Below the pieces are notes generated by a model. It had not been told where the DNA came from. It worked only from the letters and a program-made list of their open reading frames with translations, and did no database searches. 9,389 bases of DNA from Treponema sp. Its GTDB lineage: Bacteria; Spirochaetota; Spirochaetia; Treponematales; Breznakiellaceae. The stretch spans positions 1 through 9,389 of the forward strand of contig JAISFT010000054.1 of NCBI GenBank assembly GCA_031263435.1, in the 5' to 3' direction. The position numbers and the translations under genes are program-made. Of the stretch, positions 1 through 6,774 are shown one piece after another (the first letter of the stretch is position 1; the number at the start of each line of letters is the position of its first letter).

Positions 1-1343
1 CCGATCCCTGGGGCCGGGATTCCAGCTATGCCCGGCATCACGAAGTAGATGTGGAAACCGTGCTGCCCCTGGTGGGAATTCAGCCCGAATTTCTCTACCA
101 GGCGGAACGGTACCGGTCCGCCCTTTACGCGGCGGGAATCCGCCGGGCCCTGGAACACCGGGAGGTTCTGAAAGGTATTCTGGACAAGTTCCGGGACGAG
201 GAACACAAGATCCAGGGCGAATGGTGGCCTGTGGGGGTGTTCTGCGGCGCTTGCAGCAAGGATGAAACGGAAGTAGAGGACTGGGATGGCGAATGGGGGC
301 TGCGCTACCATTGTCATGCCTGCGGCCTTCGGGAGACGGTGGACCTGCGCACTGCCAAGGAAGTCAAGTTAGGCTGGCGGGTTGACTGGCCCATGCGCTG
401 GGAATACGAAAAGGTGGATTTTGAACCCGCCGGTAAGGACCACCACAGTCAGGGGGGGTCTTTCGATACTGCCCGGCATGTGTGCAAGGAAGTCTACGGC
501 TGGGATGCTCCGGTTACCTTCCGGTACGACTTTATCGGGATCAAAGGAAACCCCGGCAAGATGTCCAGTTCCACGGGCAAGCTGGTGGACCTGCCGGACC
601 TGCTGCGGGTCTACACGCCGGAACTGGTCCGTTACCTCTTTGCCGGAACCCGGCCCAACACGGAATTTACCATTTCCTTCGATCTGGATGTGATAAAAAT
701 TTACGAAGACTACGATAAAACTGAACGTATCGCCTGGGGGGATGAAAAGCCCAAAGACGAGGAGGCTTTTAAGCGGGAAAAACGCATTTATGAATTTTCC
801 CAGGTTCAGACTGGTCCCGAGGGAAGGCTCGCCATGCCCCCGGTCAAGCCCTATCAGATACCGTTCCGCCACCTGTGTAACCTGATCCAGATTGCCGATG
901 GGGATATTGAAAAGGCCGTTGCCGCCCTGGGTCAGGGCGAAACGGGGAAACCCGGTCCCGATCAGATTCCCGGTATCCGCGCCCGTGCCCTCTGCGCCAA
1001 GTACTGGATCGATGAGTGCGCCCCGGAAGAATTCCGCTTTAAGCTGCGGACCCCCGGTGGAGCGTCCGCAGGGGCCGAAACCAGTGCGGTTCTAAGTCCT
1101 GAGGAACGGGACGCCATCCGCCGCCTGCGGGATACCGTTATTGCCCGGATCGAAACGTATGCCGGGGATAAGGACTGCGCCGAGGCAATCTACAAGGTCG
1201 CGGAAGACTGTCATCTGGAAGGCAAAGCCCTGTTCCGCTCTGCATACCAGGCCCTTATCGGCAAGGACCAGGGCCCCCGGCTTGCCAGCTTCCTGCGTTC
1301 TGTCAGCAAGGACCGCCTCCTGACCATCCTGGCAGAATATTGA
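1..1343 (+). CDS. lysS: Lysyl-tRNA synthetase, class I (LysRS1), 3' part
   Basis: Charges tRNA-Lys with lysine in the cytoplasm. The reading frame is open back to base 3 with no stop, so the gene enters from the left edge. A GTG at 51 is only an internal codon: the residues before it (DPWGRDSSYARH) continue the family pattern. About 446 residues are visible of a protein usually a little over 500, so the HIGH-motif part lies outside. Visible marks are a zinc-ribbon-like pair (CGAC and CHAC, about bases 243-343), the GKDHHSQGGSFDTA substrate-site block (about 432-476) and the class I signature KMSSSTG (558-578). A helical C-terminal half, probably the anticodon-binding cage, follows. Spirochaetes and most archaea use this class I form instead of the common class II LysRS. 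The stop at 1341-1343 faces the end of the opposite-strand glucanotransferase gene 35 bases away. Family identity is secure. Confidence 0.95.
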   Translation, partial: DPWGRDSSYARHHEVDVETVLPLVGIQPEFLYQAERYRSALYAAGIRRALEHREVLKGILDKFRDEEHKIQGEWWPVGVFCGACSKDETEVEDWDGEWGLRYHCHACGLRETVDLRTAKEVKLGWRVDWPMRWEYEKVDFEPAGKDHHSQGGSFDTARHVCKEVYGWDAPVTFRYDFIGIKGNPGKMSSSTGKLVDLPDLLRVYTPELVRYLFAGTRPNTEFTISFDLDVIKIYEDYDKTERIAWGDEKPKDEEAFKREKRIYEFSQVQTGPEGRLAMPPVKPYQIPFRHLCNLIQIADGDIEKAVAALGQGETGKPGPDQIPGIRARALCAKYWIDECAPEEFRFKLRTPGGASAGAETSAVLSPEERDAIRRLRDTVIARIETYAGDKDCAEAIYKVAEDCHLEGKALFRSAYQALIGKDQGPRLASFLRSVSKDRLLTILAEY

Positions 1344-1366
1344 GAGACGGGAGGTTGCAACAGACT

Positions 1367-1394
1367 GCCGGCTCCGGGCTATTTTTGCTTTTTC
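1367..1394 (+). terminator. Possible intrinsic terminator of lysS
   Basis: A short GC-rich imperfect hairpin (GCCGG, loop CTC, CGGGC, with one G-G mismatch) at 1367-1379 is followed by a T-rich tract, TATTTTTGCTTTTTC. It lies 24 bases after the lysS stop and overlaps the end of the convergent gene. The stem is weak, so this is only a candidate. Confidence 0.25.
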
Positions 1395-3502
1395 TTCGCC
1401 GGATTTACTGCGGCCAAATCCTTTATGGCCTTTACCAGTTCCGCGTCGGTCCCAATCTTTGCCATTGATGCGGGAAGCCTGTAGGTCCAGTCGAATTCGT
1501 TGTAGGTACCCGGTACGTTGATCCGTTCACTGGCCGCGTCCGGGGCGTACCATTGGGGGGACAGGTGGAGCAGGTCCTGTATCTGGAACACCCGGAACCG
1601 GGATGCCGCCGAAGCGATCTTCTGTAAAATTACCTTTGCGGTGCCGGGGTTGTATACCTTGGGCAGGGAAGGGACCCCAATAAAATCACCGAAGAGTTGT
1701 TGATCCGCCTCGTTGTCCCACCAGTCCCGGACCGTGGAACTGTCATGGACCGCAGGAGTACAGACTGAAAGTTCGGGATAATCTTCAAAGGGAACATAGG
1801 GCTGTCCCTCCTTGTCCCATTCCCGGTGCCAGCGGACTACCCGGAGACCCATGATATTAAGGCCGGCAAGGACACGGGGCACACAGTCCGGCACCGCTCC
1901 CAGGTCCTCTGCGCAGGGCAGCATGGAGGATGCGGCGGACAGCATAGAAAGGAGTTTTTTCCCCTCCTCTTCCCATATTTTTTCAGAGTCCACGCGCCGG
2001 GTTTCCAGAAGGGATTCCAGTTTGTTCCGCTCCTCCTCCGAAAGGGAAGCATAGGCCCGGCTTTCCCGGTAGAACCATGTGGGGAAGTACTTCCCCTTGT
2101 CGTATTCGTAGAAAAGCCGGTTGTGCCAGGCCTTGTAAAGGTACTTTTGCGCTACCCGGTGGAAATCCAGGTTGTCTATGTCCCTTTCGCCTCTGATATG
2201 TTCCTGAAAAAGCCAAAGTTCTTCCGAACCTATCCGGCTTAGAACCTGGGAGAATATCTGTTCTGCCTCCGGGGCGATGGCGCCGGAATCCATGTTCCCC
2301 CAGTTATTCAAAATTTCCCGCATGTTATCCCAGACTTCCCCGGTAGGAATGTGGGGCTGGGAGACCCAGCGAATCCGTCCCTCATCAAAGCCCAGGTCCC
2401 GCAGATCATCATCGGTTACCGGAATATAGGGGACGTAGCGGCCCAGGATAGAGGTGTTATCCTGCCTGCCGCTCGACCAGATACGGAAAAATCCCAATAC
2501 ATGGTCAATACGGTAAGCGTGGTAGTACTTTTCCGCCACTTTAAGACGCAGACGCCACCAGGCGTAATTGTCCTTTGATTGGGCCTGCCAGTTGTGGAGC
2601 GGGAAGCCCCAGTTTTGCCCGTCGGGACCGTACATATCCGGGGGCGCCCCCGCGGAAAGATCCAGGTGGAAATACTCAGGATGGGCCCAGACATCGCAGG
2701 AATCCTCGTTCATCAGGATGGGGATATCACCCTCCAGGATCAGTCCCGCATCGCTTATGGCCCTGGCGGCCGCACTGAACTGGCGGTCCAGGGCTTCCTG
2801 TACCCATACCCAAAAAAGCTGGGAATCCCGAAATTTCGGATCATCCCACAGGGCCTTAAGTTCTGCGGGGCTTACGGAACGGTGGCTTTCCCACTCTTTC
2901 CAGCCTTTTTCGCCGTTTGCCTCTTTTAAGCGGCGATAAACGGCATATTCTTTGGCCCAGGGATTTGCCTCCAGCCAGGCGGCAAGGCTGCCTCCGGGCG
3001 CGGCCTTTTTGGCAATATCATCCCCGGCGGCGGCGTAAATGTCCCGGAGAATTTCCATCTTGGCCCGGAGGATCGCTTCGTAGGGGAAGCGGGTTTCCTT
3101 GTCGAATTTTGTTCCATAGGCGCGTATCTTTTCTTTTACGGCCGGCCCTGCCTTGCCGAACTCGTCCAGGGCCTCGATCCGCAGGTACAGGGGGTGGAGG
3201 GCAAAGGCGGTCAGGCTAAAGTAGGGCGAACTCCAGTACCCCGTATCGTTTACCGGCAGGATCTGGATAAGTCCTATGCCCATTTTCTTACAAAGCAGGG
3301 CAAATTCTTCCAGATCGGGAAATTCCCCAACCCCCATGCTCCCGCTTCCCCGAAGGGCGCCCACCGGAACTGCTGTACCAATCAACCGCTGCCTTGTTTT
3401 TTCATTGCCCGGTACGGGGGCTTTTTCTTTTTCTGTTGCAGAACCGGTATGAACGGTTTGCTTTGTCCCTGATTTTTCTTTTGACGGTTTGTTTTGTGCC
3501 AT
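1379..3502 (-). CDS. malQ: 4-alpha-glucanotransferase, GH77, DPE2-like
   Basis: Probably moves alpha-1,4-glucan units between maltose or maltodextrin and a polyglucan in the cytoplasm. 707 residues. The ATG at 3502-3500 has GGAGG 8 nt upstream. Residues 1-38 are a Lys/Glu-rich, low-complexity leader. The GH77 fold runs from about 39 (GTAVPVGALRG, ILPVNDTGYW, FALHPLYLR) to about 690, with a basic PAKKKQK tail. Catalytic residues by motif are nucleophile Asp333 in RIDH, acid/base Glu532 in AEDLG and Asp587 in VHDSST. The Asp-to-Glu gap is 199 residues, against 47 in Thermus amylomaltase (D293/E340/D395), while the Glu-to-Asp gap of 55 is the same. An insertion of about 150 residues therefore sits between the first two catalytic residues, as in plant cytosolic DPE2. 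Blocks such as GQNWGFP and SKDNYAWWR also look DPE2-like. No N-terminal CBM20 starch-binding domains are present. It is transcribed alone, convergent with lysS. The symbol is generic for the family. Confidence 0.93.
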   Translation of the reverse strand: MAQNKPSKEKSGTKQTVHTGSATEKEKAPVPGNEKTRQRLIGTAVPVGALRGSGSMGVGEFPDLEEFALLCKKMGIGLIQILPVNDTGYWSSPYFSLTAFALHPLYLRIEALDEFGKAGPAVKEKIRAYGTKFDKETRFPYEAILRAKMEILRDIYAAAGDDIAKKAAPGGSLAAWLEANPWAKEYAVYRRLKEANGEKGWKEWESHRSVSPAELKALWDDPKFRDSQLFWVWVQEALDRQFSAAARAISDAGLILEGDIPILMNEDSCDVWAHPEYFHLDLSAGAPPDMYGPDGQNWGFPLHNWQAQSKDNYAWWRLRLKVAEKYYHAYRIDHVLGFFRIWSSGRQDNTSILGRYVPYIPVTDDDLRDLGFDEGRIRWVSQPHIPTGEVWDNMREILNNWGNMDSGAIAPEAEQIFSQVLSRIGSEELWLFQEHIRGERDIDNLDFHRVAQKYLYKAWHNRLFYEYDKGKYFPTWFYRESRAYASLSEEERNKLESLLETRRVDSEKIWEEEGKKLLSMLSAASSMLPCAEDLGAVPDCVPRVLAGLNIMGLRVVRWHREWDKEGQPYVPFEDYPELSVCTPAVHDSSTVRDWWDNEADQQLFGDFIGVPSLPKVYNPGTAKVILQKIASAASRFRVFQIQDLLHLSPQWYAPDAASERINVPGTYNEFDWTYRLPASMAKIGTDAELVKAIKDLAAVNPAKKKQK

Positions 3503-3553
3503 GCAAATTACCTCCGGGCCCTGTATTTTATAAGAATACCGGGAACTTCCAAA

Positions 3554-3582
3554 ATTATACTACATTTATGCCATATATGCAG
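3554..3582 (-). promoter_or_regulatory. Candidate promoter of the glucanotransferase gene
   Basis: Read on the minus strand, a perfect TATAAT lies at 3559-3554, about 50 nt before the start codon. The matching -35 position (CTGCAT, 3582-3577) is poor. It overlaps an imperfect palindrome, TGCCATATATGCA at 3569-3581 on the plus strand, which could be an operator. A second possibility closer to the gene is TTGGAA, 16 nt, TAAAAT (about 3548-3526 on the minus strand). Confidence 0.35.
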
Positions 3583-3616
3583 AGAAAACGGAAATATTTC
3601 CCCTATTGCCTGCTGT

Positions 3617-3644
3617 TTGCAAAGACCCATGAATTAGTTATAGT
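3617..3644 (+). promoter_or_regulatory. Candidate sigma-70 promoter of the DUF1538 operon
   Basis: TTGCAA (3617-3622), a 16-nt spacer, then TATAGT (3639-3644). This predicts a start about 10 nt before the ATG at 3662, so the leader is very short. That fits the poor Shine-Dalgarno sequence (only AGAG at 3651-3654) and suggests near-leaderless translation. It is a pattern match only. Confidence 0.35.
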
Positions 3645-3661
3645 AGTAACAGAGCCCGGGT

Positions 3662-5194
3662 ATGAATAAAGTATTAAAAGAAAAAATAATGGAAGCCTTC
3701 GCTTCGGTTCTTCCTATCACCGCCATTGTGCTTATTATTGGCGTGGTCCTGGCTATGCCTGCGGGGACCATCCTGGAGTTCATGGCGGGGGCCGCCCTGC
3801 TCATTATCGGGATGGGGTTTTTTACCCTGGGGGCCGATATGGCTATGATACCCATGGGGGAAGGTATCGGCGTACAACTGACCAGATCGTCTAATATCGT
3901 CATTGCCCTTGTGGTCAGCTTTATCATGGGGCTTATCATCACCATTGCGGAGCCGGATCTCCAGGTCCTGGCCCGGCAAGTGCCCTCAATACCTCCCAAT
4001 ATTCTTATTTTTACCGTTGCCGCAGGGGTTGGTTTTTTCCTGGTTGTGGCGGTACTCCGTACCTTCTTCAAGATCCCCCTTTCCATCCTTCTTCTTTTGT
4101 TTTACCTGGTGGTATTCGGCATATCCTACTTTGCCCCCAATACGTTTATCCCCGTGGCCTTCGATTCCGGGGGTGTTACCACCGGGCCCATGACGGTGCC
4201 CTTTATTTTGGCTATGGGAGTCGGCTTGGCCTCCATCCGCAGCGACAAGAACTCTCAGGACGACAGCTTTGGCCTGGTTGCCCTGTGCAGTGTCGGCCCC
4301 ATCATAGCGGTCCTTCTTCTGGGGAGTTTTTATAACCCCCAGGGGGTAACGGTGGAATCCCACGTAGTCCCCGTTATCGAAACCAGCCGGGATGTGGTGG
4401 AAAGTTTCGCCCTGCAACTGCCCCAATACAGCCGGGAAGTGTTCTCCGCTATGGGAGCTATTGTTATCTTTTTCGCAATCTTTCAGCTTATTTCCCGCCG
4501 CTATAAGAAACACCAGCTTGGACGTATCGGGATTGGGTTTATCTATACTTTCATAGGTTTGGTGGTATTTCTTACCGGGGTGAATGTGGGCTTTATCCCT
4601 GTAGGTCATCTCCTGGGTTCCGAAATTGCAAGCACCCCCTTCAAGTGGGTACTGGTACCCCTGGGGATGGTGATAGGCTACTTCATCGTTTCCGCCGAAC
4701 CGGCGGTTTATGTGTTGAACAAGCAGGTAGAGGATATTTCTGCCGGGGCCATTACCCAAAAGGTGATGAACCGGGGCTTGGCCATCGGCATGTCCATAGC
4801 CCTGGGGATTACTATGGTCCGTATCCTTACCGGGCTCCATCTTATGTGGTTCCTTATCCCCGGCTATGCCTTTGCCCTGATCCTTACCTTCTTTGTGCCC
4901 AAGATATTTACCGGTATCGCCTTTGACTCCGGGGGGGTCTGCTCCGGCCCCATGACCAGCACCTTCCTGCTCCCCCTTGCTATGGGCGCGACCGAAGGGG
5001 TTGGGGGGGACCTTATGACCGATGCCTTCGGTATTGTGGCTATGGTAGCCATGACTCCCCTTATCATTATCCAGCTTCTGGGGCTGGTTTACGCCCGCAG
5101 GATGAAGGTTTCTGCGGAACCGGAGCTGCCGGGTATCAGGCCGGAGGAATTGGGGGATATTACGCTGTTTGACGAGGTGCCCATCAATGGCTAA
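3662..5194 (+). CDS. DUF1538 family membrane protein, probable transporter
   Basis: A 510-residue, very hydrophobic inner-membrane protein of the DUF1538 family, whose substrate I do not know. It is built as two related halves. Each carries an AFDSGG motif: VAFDSGGVTTGPMTVP at 165-180 and IAFDSGGVCSGPMTST at 419-434. Each also has an AEP motif (IAEPDLQVLARQV near 95; SAEPAVYVLNKQV near 344) and a matching segment with IPMG/IPVG (55-70; 305-319). Such internal duplication with polar, Gly-rich signatures between hydrophobic helices is typical of transporters with discontinuous helices. A polar stretch at about 191-202 and one at about 229-258 separate hydrophobic segments. The ATG at 3662 starts at a hydrophilic leader (MNKVLKEK) and has a weak ribosome site; ATG 3689 is a possible later start. 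The stop overlaps the start of the P-II-like gene, so the two are translationally coupled. A transport role gated by that partner is inference. Confidence 0.88.
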   Translation: MNKVLKEKIMEAFASVLPITAIVLIIGVVLAMPAGTILEFMAGAALLIIGMGFFTLGADMAMIPMGEGIGVQLTRSSNIVIALVVSFIMGLIITIAEPDLQVLARQVPSIPPNILIFTVAAGVGFFLVVAVLRTFFKIPLSILLLLFYLVVFGISYFAPNTFIPVAFDSGGVTTGPMTVPFILAMGVGLASIRSDKNSQDDSFGLVALCSVGPIIAVLLLGSFYNPQGVTVESHVVPVIETSRDVVESFALQLPQYSREVFSAMGAIVIFFAIFQLISRRYKKHQLGRIGIGFIYTFIGLVVFLTGVNVGFIPVGHLLGSEIASTPFKWVLVPLGMVIGYFIVSAEPAVYVLNKQVEDISAGAITQKVMNRGLAIGMSIALGITMVRILTGLHLMWFLIPGYAFALILTFFVPKIFTGIAFDSGGVCSGPMTSTFLLPLAMGATEGVGGDLMTDAFGIVAMVAMTPLIIIQLLGLVYARRMKVSAEPELPGIRPEELGDITLFDEVPING

Positions 5195-5987
5195 AAAAAC
5201 AGGCTTCTTCAAGCTGCCCAATGTCCTTGGCAAGTTTATGAAGCTCCCCCGGCTGCGGGGTTCTGATCGGGGAAATTCCCATCTTGCAGAATCCCGGTCA
5301 CAGTCCCGGCTTAAATTGGTGGTTTTTATCATCGACTGGAACAAATCCCATCTTTTGTCCGAGGTTTTTGATCAGGAGCATGTACGGTTCCACTTTATCA
5401 GCAAGGGCCGGGGAACTGCGAGTTCGGAAGTTTTGGACCTTCTGGGCATCGGCGCCGATGATAAGGCAGTGGTAATCTGCCTGGAACAGGAGATTTTGGC
5501 GCCCGTACTCTTAAAAGAGGTCCGTCAAAAAATAGGCCGCCACAGTCCGGGGGCGGGGATTGCTTTTTCAATTCCCCTTTCGGGTATCAATACCCCGGTA
5601 CTTCGGGTTTTTAAGGAAAGCATTTTGAAAAATGAGAAAATAGGCCCCGCCCAGGAGGGAGAACCCATGAAGAGTGAGATTAACAACGACCTTATTATTT
5701 CTATAATAAACCAGGGCTACAGTGATGAATTTATGACCGTAGCCCGCGAGGCAGGGGCCGCCGGCGGCACGGTGATCAATGCCCGGGGGCTTGCCCATTC
5801 CGGCCCGGTCAAGTTTTTTGGGGTTTCCGTTCAGGATGAAAAGGAAATTGTGCTGGTTCTTTCCAGCCGGGAGAAAAAGGTCCCCATCATGCAGGCGGTA
5901 AGCCAGTCCTGTGGTATTACAACCAAGGCCGGGGGGATTATCTTTTCCCTGCCCGTTGATCAGGTCATGGGCATGTCCTCTGATTAG
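5187..5987 (+). CDS. Tandem P-II-like (GlnB-superfamily) regulatory protein
   Basis: A 266-residue cytoplasmic protein with two P-II-like domains. Domain 1 is about 42-133 (KLVVFIIDW ... SKGRGTASSEVLDLLGIG ... GAGIAFSIPLSGI). Domain 2 is about 168-258 (LIISIINQGYSDEFM ... GGTVINARG ... KAGGIIFSLPVDQV). P-II proteins sense small ligands such as adenine nucleotides and 2-oxoglutarate and bind transporters or enzymes. The classical long T-loop with its modified Tyr is not seen, so uridylylation control is unlikely. Residues 1-40 are basic, with a possibly amphipathic FFKLPNVLGKFMKLPRLRG that could touch the membrane or the partner. I prefer ATG 5187, with GAGG at 5174-5177, over the in-frame TTG at 5169. 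ATG 5187 overlaps the DUF1538 stop by 8 nt (ATGGCTAA), a coupled arrangement. P-II-like genes commonly accompany DUF1538 genes, from recall of gene neighbourhoods. The ligand is unknown. Confidence 0.85.
   Translation: MAKKTGFFKLPNVLGKFMKLPRLRGSDRGNSHLAESRSQSRLKLVVFIIDWNKSHLLSEVFDQEHVRFHFISKGRGTASSEVLDLLGIGADDKAVVICLEQEILAPVLLKEVRQKIGRHSPGAGIAFSIPLSGINTPVLRVFKESILKNEKIGPAQEGEPMKSEINNDLIISIINQGYSDEFMTVAREAGAAGGTVINARGLAHSGPVKFFGVSVQDEKEIVLVLSSREKKVPIMQAVSQSCGITTKAGGIIFSLPVDQVMGMSSD
5653..5669 (+). promoter_or_regulatory. Internal Shine-Dalgarno and ATG before the second P-II-like domain
   Basis: AGGAGG at 5653-5658, then 8 nt, then an in-frame ATG at 5667 (Met161 of the 266-residue protein). 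Met161 lies in the linker just before domain 2. This is the best-looking ribosome site of the operon. It would give a separate protein of 106 residues, close to the size of a single P-II subunit. It is either a working second start or a relic of a fusion of two genes. Confidence 0.5.
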
Positions 5988-6106
5988 GGAAAACGGTCCC
6001 CGGGTTTACAGTTTTTAGATTCTTTAAGACGTATCCTTGTCGTTTTATCATTTTTTTTGACCCCCAATATGAATTTTCCACAAGACGAGGCCTGTGTTAC
6101 CAGCAC

Positions 6107-6112
6107 TATACT
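6107..6112 (+). promoter_or_regulatory. Possible -10 box for the LysM lipoprotein gene
   Basis: TATACT at 6107-6112 would start transcription near 6119, right at the 5' edge of the structured leader. No convincing -35 hexamer lies at the correct distance, so an activator or another sigma factor would be needed. Upstream, 5988-6106 holds T-rich stretches (for example at 6050-6058) but no clear hairpin terminator and no gene. Confidence 0.22.
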
Positions 6113-6115
6113 TGT

Positions 6116-6205
6116 AAATGGCAGGTGAACAGCCGCGGAATGCGGTGTTCGCCTTATCCGAACAGCCATTTATGAGATGGCAGCGATTATCCAGTAGGAG
6201 GATAG
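6116..6205 (+). promoter_or_regulatory. Structured leader RNA with competing hairpins before the LysM gene
   Basis: AAATGGC (6116-6122) pairs with GCCATTT (6165-6171). It encloses a 13-bp stem with one bulged G, 6123-6136 with 6142-6154, and loop GGAAT. GAACAGCC occurs twice (6127-6134 and 6160-6167), and both copies are complementary to GGTGTTC (6144-6150), so two folds exclude each other. Further down, TATCC (6188-6192) can pair with GGATA (6200-6204) across the AGGAGG ribosome site at 6196-6201. The same GGATA can also pair with an upstream TATCC (6155-6159). No T-tract follows, so it is not a plain terminator. I do not recognise a known riboswitch class. Confidence 0.45.
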
Positions 6206-6209
6206 AAAC

Positions 6210-6716
6210 ATGAGGAAAACCACGTTTGGTTTTGTTGTTATTTTAGTCACCATGATTGCTTTTTCTTGCAAGAGCACAGGAGATACCAGTGTTGTCGATG
6301 CCACACCCCCCGCCCCTGCTCCCGCCCCGAGACCGGAACCGGAACGAGTCCTGGAACAGATCTACAACCAGTATGAAACCAAGATTATCCTGACCGGGGC
6401 AAAGGAATATACAGTGGTCAAGGGCGACACCCTTTCAAAAATTGCCCGGGATAACTACGGACCTGCTCCCAACGCCTATTGTTTTCCCCTTATCATTGCG
6501 GCTTCCAAGGAAAGCGCCAACATTTTTGATCCCGATGAAATTGAGGTGGGTATGAAACTTATCATTCCCGATCTTCAGGAAAACCTGAACGACGCGAAGG
6601 CCCGCGACAATCTGAAAAATCTTATTTGGGATGTGGCGGATTTTTATTCCGGGAAAAACGGCCCCCAAAGCGCGAAGCTCCATGATGGATTGGTTAAACT
6701 GCACGATACCTTGTAA
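6210..6716 (+). CDS. LysM-domain lipoprotein
   Basis: A 168-residue probable lipoprotein that binds peptidoglycan. Residues 1-20 form a lipoprotein signal: basic MRKTT, a hydrophobic core and the relaxed lipobox AFSC with Cys20, as is common in spirochaetes. A Pro/Ala-rich linker (33-44) follows, then a LysM domain at about 66-120. The LysM begins EYTVVKGDTLSKIARDNYG and closes with EIEVGMKLIIPD. LysM folds hold N-acetylglucosamine-containing glycans, so the protein is likely tethered to a membrane and docked to the cell wall. The LysM is split by a slightly long middle part (APNAYCFPLIIAASKES) usual for this subtype. The C-terminal 48 residues are predicted helical and unassigned. No peptidase or amidase domain is present. 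The ATG at 6210 has AGGAGG 8 nt upstream. The gene stands alone between a structured leader and the metK promoter. Confidence 0.88.
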   Translation: MRKTTFGFVVILVTMIAFSCKSTGDTSVVDATPPAPAPAPRPEPERVLEQIYNQYETKIILTGAKEYTVVKGDTLSKIARDNYGPAPNAYCFPLIIAASKESANIFDPDEIEVGMKLIIPDLQENLNDAKARDNLKNLIWDVADFYSGKNGPQSAKLHDGLVKLHDTL

Positions 6717-6739
6717 TATCCACATATAGGCCGGATAAT
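6711..6739 (+). promoter_or_regulatory. Candidate sigma-70 promoter of metK
   Basis: TTGTAA (6711-6716), an exact 17-nt spacer, then GATAAT (6734-6739). The -35 overlaps the stop codon of the LysM gene. The predicted start near 6746 leaves a leader of only about 30 nt, too short for a SAM riboswitch. Confidence 0.5.
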
Positions 6740-6774
6740 ATTGATCCGCCAAAATAAACCCAAGGAGAATTGAC

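Noticed and set aside
3986..5344. Open frame of 452 codons opposite the DUF1538 and P-II-like genes
   Set aside because: Antisense shadow: His/Gly/Lys-rich, no family resemblance, and it spans two real genes with clear motifs.
5988..6060. Terminator after the P-II-like gene
   Set aside because: Only very short stems can be drawn around GGGA/TCCC (5987-6000) and they are not directly followed by a T-tract.
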